Assembly (NCBI GenBank): GCA_030653435.1
Contig: JAURZI010000023.1
Location: 24,317-88,316, forward strand
Source of the DNA: Methylovulum sp.
Lineage (GTDB): Bacteria; Pseudomonadota; Gammaproteobacteria; Methylococcales; Methylomonadaceae
Direction of reading: 5' to 3'
DNA length: 64,000 nt
The position numbers and the translations under genes were made by a program. The notes beneath the pieces were generated by a model. It had not been told where the DNA came from. It worked only from the letters and a program-made list of their open reading frames with translations, and ran no database searches. Of this stretch, positions 16,702 to 26,223 are shown piece after piece. The number at the start of each line of letters is the position of its first letter. Position 1 is the first letter of the stretch.

Positions 16702-18270
16702 TTATTCTGCGCTTAAGGTCTTGCTGAAGACAGCATCACCATTGATGTCTTTTAAATCCACCGTCATCGCTTGACTTGCCTTATCTATATTGACTTCCCC
16801 AAAGAATTGCAAGCCCGCATAAGGCGACAAGTTGGACTGACCGGCAGGGGGGGCTTTATAGAAAACGACTTGTGGGCCAAAAGTGCCGTCGGTCGTATTG
16901 GGTCCGAAAGATCCGGCATTTAACGGGCCTGAAACAAATTCCCAAAAACCATTGAAGTCCTTGGAACTGGCTTTAGACGGATCGTAATAATGGGCGGCGG
17001 CATAATGCACGTCAGCCGTCAGCCAGACGATGTTTTTGATGTTGTCTTTCTTGATGTTGCTTAAAAGACCGGCTATTTCAAGTTCACGGCCTGCTGCTAC
17101 GCCATCATTGCCATTGGCGACGGCTTCCCAGCGTTGCGGCGGGTTATTGACAAAATCATCACTGATGTTGAGCCCGATAGGCATATCAGCCGCGATAACT
17201 TTCCATACCGCTTTGGAGCTTTTTAAACCATCCTGCAACCAAGCGACTTGCGCGTCGCCTAAAAACGCGGTTTCCGCGCTGGGGATAGTTTGCAAGTTGG
17301 CGGTATTAGGTCCGCGGTAGCTACGCATATCGAGAACGAACACATCCAAGAGCGGGCCGTAAGAGATTTTCCGGTAAATGCGCTCGGCTTCTTCGGCGCC
17401 ATGCGGGCGTTGCGCGCTGTATTCGTTGAACGCAGTGGCCGCCCTGGCAACCAGCAACGGCACATCTTTAACGGTGTAACGGGTATCTGTACTCAGGTCT
17501 TTGGAGTCTGACCAGTTGTTGACGACTTCATGGTCATCCCATTGCCAGATTTGCGGGACTTCCGCATTAAAAGCCCGGACATGGGCATCCAGCAAATTGT
17601 ATTTGTAGCGGCCGCGGAACTCAGCCTGCGTTTCGGCAACTTTGGAGACTTCAGGCGTAACGATGTTAGTCCAGATCAGGCCGTTTTCAACCGTTTTTGA
17701 CTCTGGAATCACGCCATCGGCATAAATATTATCACCGCTGTGAATAAAAAATTGCGGCTCCACTTGGCGCATGGCTTCGTATATTTTCATGCCACCGAAG
17801 GCTTCGTTGATACCGAAGCCTTGTCCGGCAGTATCGCCGCCCCAGACAAATCGGATATTGTCGCGGGCGCTAATGGTGTGAAAATGACCGGTTACCGGCT
17901 TGCTTTTATTACGCGCATTGGTCAGGTCTTCAAACCAGACCCGGACATAGATATCCTTACCCAGCGGGAGATTAGCCAGTTCCTGCTTGGCAGTATGGTC
18001 AGAGATGCCCAACGCGTAAGGGCCGCGGATAATTTTTGAATCTGTAAACTGGTCGTTAAGCGCATACTCGACCATCATTCGTGCGTCTTTGTTAGAACGG
18101 CTCCATACCATCACGCTGCCGTGGTTGAGGTCGCCAAATTGTATGCCTTGCTCCATCAACGGCGGTCTGACTTTATTTGCAGCCACCGATGCAGCGGAAT
18201 TGACCAGCAGCGTACCTGCCAGCATTAATGGAAAAGCGAACAGCAGATTACCGAGTTTTTTATTTTTCAT
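16702..18270 (-). CDS. PhoD-like alkaline phosphatase / phosphodiesterase, exported
   Basis: This 522-residue protein starts at 18270 (GAGAGAAG upstream) and has a signal peptide (core LLFAFPLMLAGTLLVNSAASVAA). The PhoD fold is recognised by an N-terminal beta domain (GIQFGDLNHGSVMVWSRSN), the metal-site motif FIHSGDNIYADG, then QIWQWDDHEVVNNW, DMRSYRGPN and the late WLTADVHYAAAHYY. These supply Asp, Asn and His metal ligands. PhoD enzymes release phosphate from phosphodiesters and monoesters using Ca and Fe. Some family members export via Tat; no twin-arginine is evident here. The gene follows pqiC by about 70 bp on the same strand. Confidence 0.88.
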   Translation of the reverse strand: MKNKKLGNLLFAFPLMLAGTLLVNSAASVAANKVRPPLMEQGIQFGDLNHGSVMVWSRSNKDARMMVEYALNDQFTDSKIIRGPYALGISDHTAKQELANLPLGKDIYVRVWFEDLTNARNKSKPVTGHFHTISARDNIRFVWGGDTAGQGFGINEAFGGMKIYEAMRQVEPQFFIHSGDNIYADGVIPESKTVENGLIWTNIVTPEVSKVAETQAEFRGRYKYNLLDAHVRAFNAEVPQIWQWDDHEVVNNWSDSKDLSTDTRYTVKDVPLLVARAATAFNEYSAQRPHGAEEAERIYRKISYGPLLDVFVLDMRSYRGPNTANLQTIPSAETAFLGDAQVAWLQDGLKSSKAVWKVIAADMPIGLNISDDFVNNPPQRWEAVANGNDGVAAGRELEIAGLLSNIKKDNIKNIVWLTADVHYAAAHYYDPSKASSKDFNGFWEFVSGPLNAGSFGPNTTDGTFGPQVVFYKAPPAGQSNLSPYAGLQFFGEVNIDKASQAMTVDLKDINGDAVFSKTLSAE

Positions 18271-18341
18271 AGTTCTTCTCTCAAGTGTTTGGGAAGAGCA
18301 TATGTAACGGTAATGTGTGACCACGTGATTAAAGTTAGATG

Positions 18342-18950
18342 TCAATTTAATGACTGTGCGGGTGCCAAGGCTTGTAAGGCTTGCGACAATTCCTGGCTAA
18401 AGTCGCTAAGCACCTGACTTAGGGCGCTTACCGCCTCGGGATAGGCTTCCCCAGAGATGCCCCTCGTAATCCCTGATTGCCCATTAGTGACGATAGTATG
18501 GGATTTTTCGTCCATCACCGCCCATCTGGCCTCAAGATTTGCCGATTTGCCCGGCTGGGCATCGAACCGGACGACGTCGATAATCAGGCGATAATTGACC
18601 GCGCCGTAAGCGCTCCACGGATAAGTCCTGAAAATATCGCCGGGTTGCAACCTGGACATATTTTGCGTTAACACCTCCGCCACATTGTCTTTTATCGGTT
18701 CGGCCCATTGATGAAACTCGGCTATCTGCACACTGTTGCCTTCAGCCCGCGTGACGATTTGTTTGCGTTCCAGCAAGGCAGGCATCGTGATCGGCCCGAT
18801 GCCGATCTGGCGTTTTTTTGCCGTATCGATCTGTGTCGCCGCCGGGCTTAACGCTTCCAGTACATAAAAGTGGGTCGGGGGCGTTCCGGCACAGGCCGAC
18901 ACCAACACCACCCCTATGGTCACCGCAGCTTGGGTTATTTTGTTTAACAT
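18342..18950 (-). CDS. pqiC: PqiC-type ABC transport auxiliary lipoprotein
   Basis: This 202-residue lipoprotein (signal with lipobox VSACAG) has the PqiC family signature: an N-terminal FYVLEALSP, the IGIGPITMPALLERKQIVTR strand and the conserved IAEFHQWAEPIKDNVAEVL. PqiC anchors at the outer membrane and completes the PqiABC trans-envelope lipid conduit. It starts 2 bp after the pqiB stop and is the last gene of the pqi operon. Confidence 0.88.
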   Translation of the reverse strand: MLNKITQAAVTIGVVLVSACAGTPPTHFYVLEALSPAATQIDTAKKRQIGIGPITMPALLERKQIVTRAEGNSVQIAEFHQWAEPIKDNVAEVLTQNMSRLQPGDIFRTYPWSAYGAVNYRLIIDVVRFDAQPGKSANLEARWAVMDEKSHTIVTNGQSGITRGISGEAYPEAVSALSQVLSDFSQELSQALQALAPAQSLN

Positions 18951-18952
18951 GG

Positions 18953-20536
18953 CTAGTCTTCTTTTTTACCGCGTATCAGCGTATCAGGGTGTTGTTGCAA
19001 ATAATCGGTCAGTTGTTTGACAGAACTTGCCGTTTGGCTCAGCTCCTGCAACAACTTGTCCAGTTCGTAATGCGTCGTGGAACCGGGCTCCAGTGAATTT
19101 AACACCTGATGCGCAGAAGCCATGGTCTTGTCGGCACTGCCTAGCGTCGTATTGGCGGTTGCCAGCATGGTGTTGGCGGTTTTCGATGTGGATTGCAGCG
19201 TTAACAGGGTTTGGTTAATTTCGGCGCTCATCTCGTCCAGCGGCAGTTTGGCAATTTTATCCATGATGGTTTGTGCAGAATGGGTGAATTGGTCCAGCGA
19301 GCTTGCGGTGGTTGGAAATTCAGGATAAACACTGGTATTGATGTTCAGCGTAATTTTGCTTTTGGGATGAAAATCAAGGTCAACCAGCAATTGTCCGGTA
19401 ATCAGACTGCCGGTTTGCAATTGCGCGCGCAAGCCTTTTTTGATCAGCTGTTCCATCACGTCTTTATCACTGACACCGGGCAGATTATTGACGATGCTGA
19501 TACGTTGCGGCTCCAGCTCAACCATTACAGGAATGCGTATGTCCGCCGTTTTTTTGTCCAGCTCCAGACTGATACCTGTCACCTTGCCTATCGGAATGCC
19601 GCGTAACTGCACGGGAGCGCCTTCGGTAAGACCGCGCACCGAGCCATTAAAATACATGACATATTTTAATGTGTTGCTATAAAAAACCTGGGTCGATTGC
19701 TCGTATGTATCGTATAACGGAAACAAGCTGTTTTCAGCCATCACAGCTTCTGCCGCATCTTCAACCGAGGCGCGGAAAGCAATGCCGCCGCTCAGCAGGG
19801 AAATCAGCGGCCCGGTCCTGACCTTAAAACCATCGGCGCTGGCCGACAAATCGACACCGCTATCTATCCAGAACCGGGTGTTTTTTCTGACGAACTGGTC
19901 ATACGGCTTGTTGATAAACACTTTCAGCTTGATGGCATCGGCGGTCGGCGACAACTCATGGCTAAGCACTTCGCCGACAATGATGCCATGAAAATTAATC
20001 GGTGTACCGGGCTGCATGGAGCCCAGGTTATTGGTTTCCAATATGAACTGCTTGCCTTCAGCATTGTTTTTCAGCAACGGCGGTGACGTCAGCCCGGTAA
20101 AACGGGTTTGCCAGGAACCGCCGCCCGGCTTGATACCGATATAAGGGCCGGACAGCAAGGTGCCTAGCCCCGAAACGCCGCCCAAACCCACATGCGGGCG
20201 CACCACCCAAAAAAGGGTCTGCTGTTTCAAATAAGCTTCGGAACCGCTATTCATCTGCGCGCTTACGCGTATGCTTTTCAAATCCTCGCTGATGTTGATC
20301 GCGGTGACTTTGCCCACTTCCACATCCAGATATTTGATTTTGGTCTTATCGACTTCCAGGCCTTCGGCATTAGGAAAGCTGATCGTAACAACCGGGCCTT
20401 TTTCCGAAACGGCTTTATAGATCAACCAGCCGCTGACGATTAATGCAATTAACGGCAAAAACCATACCAGCGGCAAGCTTGATTTACTATTGATGCTGAC
20501 ATCTTCGGCATCATAAGGGTCGGTAAAATTATTCAT
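18953..20536 (-). CDS. pqiB: PqiB, MCE-domain intermembrane lipid transport protein
   Basis: This 527-residue protein has one N-terminal membrane segment (LPLVWFLPLIALIVSGWLIYKA) and three MCE domains starting near residues 45, 160 and 290 (for example VVTISFPNAEGLEVDKTKIKY, PGTPINFHGIIVGEVLSHEL and TEGAPVQLRGIPIGKVTGISL). A C-terminal helical part with repeated TANTxLxSADK-like stretches is the needle-forming region in PqiB. It shuttles lipids between the two membranes. Its start overlaps the pqiA stop by 4 bp. Confidence 0.92.
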   Translation of the reverse strand: MNNFTDPYDAEDVSINSKSSLPLVWFLPLIALIVSGWLIYKAVSEKGPVVTISFPNAEGLEVDKTKIKYLDVEVGKVTAINISEDLKSIRVSAQMNSGSEAYLKQQTLFWVVRPHVGLGGVSGLGTLLSGPYIGIKPGGGSWQTRFTGLTSPPLLKNNAEGKQFILETNNLGSMQPGTPINFHGIIVGEVLSHELSPTADAIKLKVFINKPYDQFVRKNTRFWIDSGVDLSASADGFKVRTGPLISLLSGGIAFRASVEDAAEAVMAENSLFPLYDTYEQSTQVFYSNTLKYVMYFNGSVRGLTEGAPVQLRGIPIGKVTGISLELDKKTADIRIPVMVELEPQRISIVNNLPGVSDKDVMEQLIKKGLRAQLQTGSLITGQLLVDLDFHPKSKITLNINTSVYPEFPTTASSLDQFTHSAQTIMDKIAKLPLDEMSAEINQTLLTLQSTSKTANTMLATANTTLGSADKTMASAHQVLNSLEPGSTTHYELDKLLQELSQTASSVKQLTDYLQQHPDTLIRGKKED

Positions 20537-21165
20537 AAACGGCGTCGGTTATTGTTCAATTGGTTATCCCAGATCAGGCGTGGATCAAAACTTTTAGCGG
20601 CGAACATCGTCAACACGACAACAGCGGCAAACGCTGTTGATGCGGGGCCTGCAATCACTTGGGAGATGCCGCCCAGATCGACTACCGCAACTAAAATTGA
20701 AATCATGAAAATATCCAGCATCGACCAGCGTCCGACCAGGGCAATCAAGCGATATAGTCTAGTCCATAAATAGGCGTTGCTTTGCCAGCGGTAATGGATA
20801 TTCAGCAATAACAGGCTAATTCCCAGTAATTTCAGCAACGGCACCAGTATGCTGGCGACCAGCACCAGGATCGCAATCGGCATCATATCCTTGTCGATAA
20901 GCGCCATGATGCCGCCCAAAATGGTATGCCGCTCGGTGACGCCCAATTGCGTGATTGTCATAATCGGAAAAATATTGGCTGGGATATACAGGGCATAACT
21001 GCTTAATAACAAGGCCGTTGTACGTTGAACACTATGCGGGATGCGGGCATGCAACAAGCCGCCGCAAACGGGGCAATGGCGATGCTGCCGGGTGTGCTTG
21101 CTTAAATGCCCGCAATCATGGCAACGCATAAGGCCTTGTGATAGCGCGGTGGCTTTATGCTTCAT
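20533..21165 (-). CDS. pqiA: PqiA-domain membrane protein, second half
   Basis: This 210-residue protein has a zinc-ribbon-like N-terminus (CHDCGHLSKHTRQHRHCPVCGG) and four membrane segments, the PqiA half-domain with the motif LLLSSYALYIPANIFPIM. E. coli PqiA is one 417-residue protein containing two such halves; here each half is its own gene. The ribbon is complete (two CxxC pairs). The 11-bp overlap with the upstream half and 4-bp overlap with pqiB indicate tight coupling. It is the likely inner-membrane partner of PqiB. Confidence 0.9.
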   Translation of the reverse strand: MKHKATALSQGLMRCHDCGHLSKHTRQHRHCPVCGGLLHARIPHSVQRTTALLLSSYALYIPANIFPIMTITQLGVTERHTILGGIMALIDKDMMPIAILVLVASILVPLLKLLGISLLLLNIHYRWQSNAYLWTRLYRLIALVGRWSMLDIFMISILVAVVDLGGISQVIAGPASTAFAAVVVLTMFAAKSFDPRLIWDNQLNNNRRRL

Positions 21166-21775
21166 CGCGGCGCAATCGTGCTATGCGTTGCCAGAACAAA
21201 TAGGTGTCCAGACTGCTGGCCAGCATTGCCGTGATAACCAGCAACACCACAAAGGCATAAAGTCCTAGCCCCAACTTTAAATCGGCTGTTGACGCCAGCT
21301 TTACGCAGGCGACAATAATGCCCAACGTGTAAACTTCCAGCATGGCCCACTCATCCAGATGCTGTAACCAGCGCATCCAGCGACCTAGATGCCGGTTTGG
21401 CTTGTTAAAATGCAAATGCGCGCTGATGAGTAATGACAAGATGATATTAATAAGCGGAAATAAGATGCTGGACATAAACACTAGCGCCGCCACTGCCCAC
21501 ATGCCTTCTGCAAACAGGCCAATGACCCCCGACCATAAGGTGCCATCATGGCTGTTGCCTAATAATTTTATGCCTATCAACGGCAATAACGTGGCCGGAA
21601 AAATAACAATAAGCCCGGCGATAGACAGCGCAAACGTGCGCTCTATGCTTTGTTTGCGGGGTCTGTACAGCAAATAGCCGCAACGTGGGCACACGGCTTT
21701 TTCACCGCTTTCAGGCAAAATCTGCCTGAGCAATAAATCACATTCGGGGCAAGCGTCGAGTTTTATCTGTTCCAT
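21155..21775 (-). CDS. pqiA: PqiA-domain membrane protein, first half
   Basis: This 206-residue protein has a zinc-ribbon motif (CPECDLLLRQ...CPRCGYLLYRP) and four predicted membrane segments (ALSIAGLIVIFPATLLPLIG is the first). It corresponds to the N-terminal half of E. coli PqiA. First gene of the operon pqiA1-pqiA2-pqiB-pqiC. The start is at ATG 21775; its ribosome site is weak. Confidence 0.9.
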   Translation of the reverse strand: MEQIKLDACPECDLLLRQILPESGEKAVCPRCGYLLYRPRKQSIERTFALSIAGLIVIFPATLLPLIGIKLLGNSHDGTLWSGVIGLFAEGMWAVAALVFMSSILFPLINIILSLLISAHLHFNKPNRHLGRWMRWLQHLDEWAMLEVYTLGIIVACVKLASTADLKLGLGLYAFVVLLVITAMLASSLDTYLFWQRIARLRRDEA

Positions 21776-22052
21776 GGTCCAATACTGGGTTCTAACCGGC
21801 AGTCACCCGTGAGCGGCTTCAGCTGTTGTTTGAGCCGTCATTTTACAGAAATGAACTTATTGCGCCATAAAAACACGGGCATCGGTACATACCAGAGCAA
21901 GGGCACCATGATTGTTAGGCCTTTTGCAACGCAAATCGGTAGGCCATCATAATGACTGGAATATTCTGCAATTTAGATTGCCCCCCTCTACCATTCGCGG
22001 GAAGCCGACGACGACCGGCACTAACGGCCAAATAGCCAGATCATGGCGCGGA

Positions 22053-22430
22053 TTACTTTTTGTTGCCCAACAAAGCCTTAAGATCCGCAAAGGGGTTATG
22101 CGTGGCAACAACTGCGCCTGATTTTACCGATACACTGCTAAAACGCGTTTCTTCGTAACGGGAGTGTTCATTGTCGTGGCAATAAAGGCACAGCAATTCC
22201 CAATTGCTGCCATCCGAAGGATTGTCATCGTGATCGTGGTTTTTGTGATGCACGGTCAACTCAGCCAGATTTTTGTGGGTAAATTCACGCGCACAACGTC
22301 CACATACCCAAGGGTAGAGCTTGAGCGCCTGCCCTCGGTATGATTGCTCCCTCAATTCCTGGTTGCGGCGTGCCTCAGTAACAATCTGGTTTAACTTATC
22401 TTTATCGGGTTGGGGCTTTTTTTGTGGCAT
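22053..22430 (-). CDS. yajD: HNH nuclease family protein (YajD-like)
   Basis: This 125-residue protein matches the YajD group. A CGRC pair and a CLYC pair hold a structural zinc, and the HNH core reads LTVHHKNHDHDDNPSDGSNW followed by ELLCLYCHDNEHSRYEE. The family is widespread and small, and its biological role is unclear. It is a single gene between the pqi operon and the EamA transporter. Confidence 0.88.
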   Translation of the reverse strand: MPQKKPQPDKDKLNQIVTEARRNQELREQSYRGQALKLYPWVCGRCAREFTHKNLAELTVHHKNHDHDDNPSDGSNWELLCLYCHDNEHSRYEETRFSSVSVKSGAVVATHNPFADLKALLGNKK

Positions 22431-22530
22431 AAAACACCTAGCGGGATGTTATTGGAGAAGATTATCTGACAAGAATAGCCGATTTTAGCAGTAATATCCC
22501 GCCCAACACTATCCAGCTCTATAATGCGCC

Positions 22531-22701
22531 ATGAATAACGGTTTTATCTGCCGTGTTTTGGCATTAAGCGGCATTGCTTATTACCTATTATCTGTCAGCA
22601 TAATGCCGATGTTAAACATCAAGCAAAGAGGTCTAGTTTATGGTTTGCAGCGTACTTGTATGAAGAAATGTAATCGCATCGAAAATTCCCAACCATTTTA
22701 G
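22531..22701 (+). CDS. Possible small ORF upstream of the EamA transporter
   Basis: A 56-codon frame from ATG 22531 to TAG 22701 encodes a peptide with one hydrophobic segment (ALSGIAYYLLSVSIMPML) and a basic tail. It ends 4 bp before the EamA ATG, which would suit translational coupling. There is no good ribosome site, but a TATAAT-like box lies just upstream at 22520. It may be chance. Confidence 0.25.
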   Translation: MNNGFICRVLALSGIAYYLLSVSIMPMLNIKQRGLVYGLQRTCMKKCNRIENSQPF

Positions 22702-22705
22702 CTTG

Positions 22706-23599
22706 ATGCACATCTATCTGGCGTATATCAGCATCATCTTGCTGTGGGCCACCACCCCGCTGGCTATCAAGTGGAGTGGTGAAGAGAACGGTTTTTTGTT
22801 TGGCGTTACGCTACGCATGGCAATAGGCACACTGTGCCTGTTATTGATACTGGGCTTCATGCGCCAAGGCTTAGTGTGGCATCGTAAAGCGCTTACGACC
22901 TACCTGGCGGTGGCCGTGCAAATCTACGGCGCTATGCTGGCGGTTTATTGGGCGGCGCAATTCATCCCTTCCGGCTGGATTTCGGTTATTTCTGGATTGT
23001 CGCCATTGATGACCGCTATGTTGGCTGCAATTTGGCTAAAAGAACGTAGCCTTACCCCTGGTAAATTACTATCCTACGGTTTCGGTATGGGTGGCTTGAT
23101 GGTGATGTTTGGTACCGCACTACAATTCGGGCACAATGCCGCCCTAGGTATCGTCGGTGTGCTGGTGTCAACGTTATTGCAGGCCAGCAGTTCGGTTTGG
23201 GTAAAACGCATCAACGGCAAAGTGCCTGCCTTGGCGCAGGTGACGGGCGGACTGCTGCTTTCCTTGCCCGCTTATCTGCTGACCTGGGGAAGTATCGACG
23301 GCCATTGGCCTGCGGTTGTGCCGCCTAACAGTCTGGCCGCCATCATCTATCTGGGCGTTATCGCCACTCCGGTGGGTTTTACACTCTATTACTACTTGCT
23401 TCTCCATCAACCGGCGACACGGGTCGCCCTAGTCACCTTGGCTTCACCTGTACTTGCTTTGCTGTTAGGCCATGCCATTAACAACGAACCGTTAACATTC
23501 AAAATAATAAGCGGCACCTTATTGATTCTTGCCGCGTTGATCGCCCATCAGTTTTTTGACCGACTAATCGCCTCTAAAGCTCATAAGCATCCGCGCTAG
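22706..23599 (+). CDS. EamA/DMT-family transporter
   Basis: This protein of about 297 residues has ten hydrophobic segments and two EamA repeats; the first begins YLAYISIILLWATTPLAIKW, the second near residue 150 (LGIVGVLVSTLLQASSSVWV). The family exports or imports amino acids, nucleosides or other small metabolites in the inner membrane; the substrate cannot be assigned. ATG 22706 is preferred over a TTG three bases upstream. It is transcribed opposite to its neighbours. Confidence 0.88.
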   Translation: MHIYLAYISIILLWATTPLAIKWSGEENGFLFGVTLRMAIGTLCLLLILGFMRQGLVWHRKALTTYLAVAVQIYGAMLAVYWAAQFIPSGWISVISGLSPLMTAMLAAIWLKERSLTPGKLLSYGFGMGGLMVMFGTALQFGHNAALGIVGVLVSTLLQASSSVWVKRINGKVPALAQVTGGLLLSLPAYLLTWGSIDGHWPAVVPPNSLAAIIYLGVIATPVGFTLYYYLLLHQPATRVALVTLASPVLALLLGHAINNEPLTFKIISGTLLILAALIAHQFFDRLIASKAHKHPR

Positions 23600-23841
23600 C
23601 CGGTTTCTTGCAAAGCGGCAAATCCATCAGAAGCATAACAATTCTGCTGTCTGGATTTCGAGGGCCACTTATAGCTGATGGTTTAACCCTGTTTCCAGGA
23701 CTCATGGTGTTCAGTTTTCAGCATGATTCGCTGGCTGATCAAAGCTATCAAGGTAAGTTATGAACTACCGCATTGAGTCTGCTAGGGTATTCCTTGCGTT
23801 TATTTATTGCCACATCAATCTACCCAACATAAGCTGGCCGG

Positions 23842-24423
23842 TCATTGGATTTGCCGCAATGTTTCGGCAATGTCTTGCCCCAGTTTGCCCAGGCATTGGC
23901 TTTGCGCCTTGACCATCAGGCCGTAATCGGTGGTTGAGGCCGGAATCTGATAAGCCGCACGTTTATCAATGATCGTTTGGTCTTTGTGCCTGATAAACCA
24001 CTGTGCGGTCAAGCGGCTTTGCCCGTTGGCATCGACATGAAATTCCAGTATATCAATGCCTATCTGGTAGTCGATGACCTGCCGCAGAGGCCAGGGATAA
24101 CGCACAATCCGGTTCGTGCCCAGTTGGCCGGGCAACGCTTTGAACAAGGCCAGGGAGATATTTTGATCCAGTCCTTCAGCCCAACGGTGATGTTCGGCCA
24201 GTTTAAACTGGTTTTCGGTGACGCCGATCATCATTTGCGGACGCTTAAGATATTCGGGGATATGTATCGGACCCAAACCGATTAGGCCATCTGGAATACG
24301 GCCTGGAAGCTGTGTGCTGAGGCCCGCATCCGCAGTGAGCCGATAAAACTGGACGGGCTTGGCCTCGTGGTGCATGCAAGCGCTTAAAAACAGCGACAAT
24401 GCCAACAGCAGACATTTCATCAT
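23842..24423 (-). CDS. PqiC-like auxiliary lipoprotein of the second MCE system
   Basis: This 193-residue lipoprotein (lipobox SACM) shares the PqiC pattern: FYRLTADAG, IGLGPIHIPEYLKRPQMMIG, LAEHHRWAEGLDQNISLALF. It differs clearly in sequence from the pqiC gene at 18342. It starts 3 bp after the MCE gene and closes the second lipid-transport operon, so it is probably the outer-membrane component. Confidence 0.85.
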   Translation of the reverse strand: MMKCLLLALSLFLSACMHHEAKPVQFYRLTADAGLSTQLPGRIPDGLIGLGPIHIPEYLKRPQMMIGVTENQFKLAEHHRWAEGLDQNISLALFKALPGQLGTNRIVRYPWPLRQVIDYQIGIDILEFHVDANGQSRLTAQWFIRHKDQTIIDKRAAYQIPASTTDYGLMVKAQSQCLGKLGQDIAETLRQIQ

Positions 24424-24426
24424 CTT

Positions 24427-25425
24427 TTATTCCTTTCCATACACTATCGAATCAGGGTGGCGTTGGAGATAATCAGTCAATTCTCGGGTGGATTGTGCCG
24501 CTTCACGCAAGGCTTCCAGGGATTGCCATAAAGGCGCATCGGGTGCGGCCAGGGTTTCGATGGAACCTAACGAATTTTTGGATTCCTGCAAGACGCTGTT
24601 CGCAGCATCCAGGGTTTTTTCGGTGGCAACCAACACGGGCTTAATGTCACGGGAAAATTGCCGCACCAGCGTTTGGGTGTCCGTCACCGTGGCGTTCATA
24701 TTGCCCAGCATGGGCGCGAGGTTACGGTTCATCGTGGTCATGAGTTTTTCGGTTTCAGCCAATGTTTTCGTCAGGGCGACACGGTTGTTCTTGAGCTCAT
24801 CCGAAGTGGCAATGTCACGCACGGCTTTTAACGTCGCGCCAAGGTCTTTGATCATGTCTTCCAATGGTAGCTGTTTGATTTTGTTTAAAATATCATCAGC
24901 CGTGCTTCTGATTTGATCTTCCGTGGTCGGCACAGCCGGCAATTCCACCAAGTCTTTGTAGTGCAGACCGGTCAATTTAAGCGGGTCGTCATGATGAAAA
25001 TTGAATTCCACATACAACAACCCCGTGAGTAAACTTTGAGTTTGCAACTGGGCTTTCAACCCTGCATCGATCAAGCGCTTGGCGTTTTGCTGCTGTTCTT
25101 TCAACGTGGTAGCTGCTTGAAAGGGCTGTCCGTCGGCATCCAAAACCATTTCTGAGTTGAGTTCAATCACTACCGGTTTAATGATGCGCGCGGCATTTTG
25201 AACAAGCTCCAGCGATATTTCTTTAACCGTTCCGACCTGCACGCCTTGCAAGGTGACTGGCGCGCCGATATTAAGGCCGTTTAACGCGGAGTCGAAATAA
25301 ATAACATACTCGGTTTTTTTCTTGAGCATCTGCCCGCCGCCAAAAATCATGACTGCTGCAATCAGCAAGATTAATGCGCCAACCATAAACAGTCCGATGG
25401 TATAAGGATTAACAGGTTTGCTCAT
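24427..25425 (-). CDS. MlaD-like MCE-domain protein
   Basis: This 332-residue protein has one N-terminal membrane helix (TIGLFMVGALILLIAAVMIFGG), one MCE domain (about 40-150; YFDSALNGLNIGAPVTLQGV, VGTVKEISLEL) and a long helical C-terminus (TMNRNLAPMLGNMNATVTDTQ). It is longer than E. coli MlaD (about 183 residues) because of this tail, as in the Ttg2/Mce-type systems that work with a PqiC-like lipoprotein. It is predicted to bind lipid in the periplasm and pass it from the ABC transporter. Spacing to neighbours is 3 bp on each side. Confidence 0.88.
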   Translation of the reverse strand: MSKPVNPYTIGLFMVGALILLIAAVMIFGGGQMLKKKTEYVIYFDSALNGLNIGAPVTLQGVQVGTVKEISLELVQNAARIIKPVVIELNSEMVLDADGQPFQAATTLKEQQQNAKRLIDAGLKAQLQTQSLLTGLLYVEFNFHHDDPLKLTGLHYKDLVELPAVPTTEDQIRSTADDILNKIKQLPLEDMIKDLGATLKAVRDIATSDELKNNRVALTKTLAETEKLMTTMNRNLAPMLGNMNATVTDTQTLVRQFSRDIKPVLVATEKTLDAANSVLQESKNSLGSIETLAAPDAPLWQSLEALREAAQSTRELTDYLQRHPDSIVYGKE

Positions 25426-25428
25426 AAG

Positions 25429-26223
25429 TCACGCCGCTCCTGGATGGAGGTTGTCTGTTTGCCGATTATCAGTTTCGCCTCGGGTCAAAAAGCGGATGAT
25501 TTTCGGGTCGTTGGATTCGGTTAATAATTGTTTGGGCGAGCCTGTAGCGATCATGGTTTTGGTTTCGGTGTCAAGGAACACTCCGTTGCTGCCGATAGCG
25601 AAAATACTGGCCAATTCATGCGTGACCATGACGATGGTTGCGCCTAGATGATCGCGCAGGCTACGGATCAAATCATCCATCAACTTGGCACTGACCGGGT
25701 CCAGTCCCGCCGACGGCTCATCAAAAAATAAAATTTCAGGATCGAGAGCCATAGCCCGCGCTAGCCCTGCCCGTTTTTGCATGCCTCCGCTAAGCTCAGC
25801 CGGATAAAAATCTGCAAATCCTGACAAGCCCACCAAAGCCAACTTGTAATCTACCAGTAGACGGATGCGCTGGGCGCTCAATCGCGTATGTTCGGTCAGC
25901 GGCAGGGCGATATTCTCGAACAGGGTCATGGAGCTTAATAACGCCCCGCTTTGGAACAGCACCCCGGTACGCTGCAAAATCCGTTGCCTGGCCTGCTGAC
26001 CAGCTTGCCACAAGCTTTCTTCGCCATAGAACACATCACCTTTGGCCGGTTGCATTAAGCCGATAAGATGCATCAATAACGTGCTTTTGCCGCAGCCGCT
26101 GCTGCCCATGATGACAAAAATATCGCCTTGATTGATCGTGAAATTCAGGTCATGCTGAATAATAAAATCAGGATATGCCAGGGTCATGTCTTTAATCGTC
26201 AGGCAAGGCGAGGCCATCGTCAA
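25429..26223 (-). CDS. MlaF-like ABC ATPase
   Basis: This 264-residue ATP-binding subunit has Walker A (GSSGCGKST), the signature AELSGGMQKRAGLARAM and Walker B (PEILFFDEPSAGLDP) followed by the switch His in VMVTHE. The SGGMxKR signature is typical of the MlaF/Ttg2A group. Its start overlaps the permease stop (ATGA). It energises transport of lipid through the permease and MCE protein. Confidence 0.92.
   Translation of the reverse strand: MTMASPCLTIKDMTLAYPDFIIQHDLNFTINQGDIFVIMGSSGCGKSTLLMHLIGLMQPAKGDVFYGEESLWQAGQQARQRILQRTGVLFQSGALLSSMTLFENIALPLTEHTRLSAQRIRLLVDYKLALVGLSGFADFYPAELSGGMQKRAGLARAMALDPEILFFDEPSAGLDPVSAKLMDDLIRSLRDHLGATIVMVTHELASIFAIGSNGVFLDTETKTMIATGSPKQLLTESNDPKIIRFLTRGETDNRQTDNLHPGAA

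Noticed and set aside
18301..18325. Pho-box-like repeats upstream of the PhoD-like gene
   Set aside because: The two GTCAC/GTTAC segments are 13 nt apart rather than 11 and match the Pho box only partly. A similar weak match at 9810-9827 before the phytase-like gene also fails.
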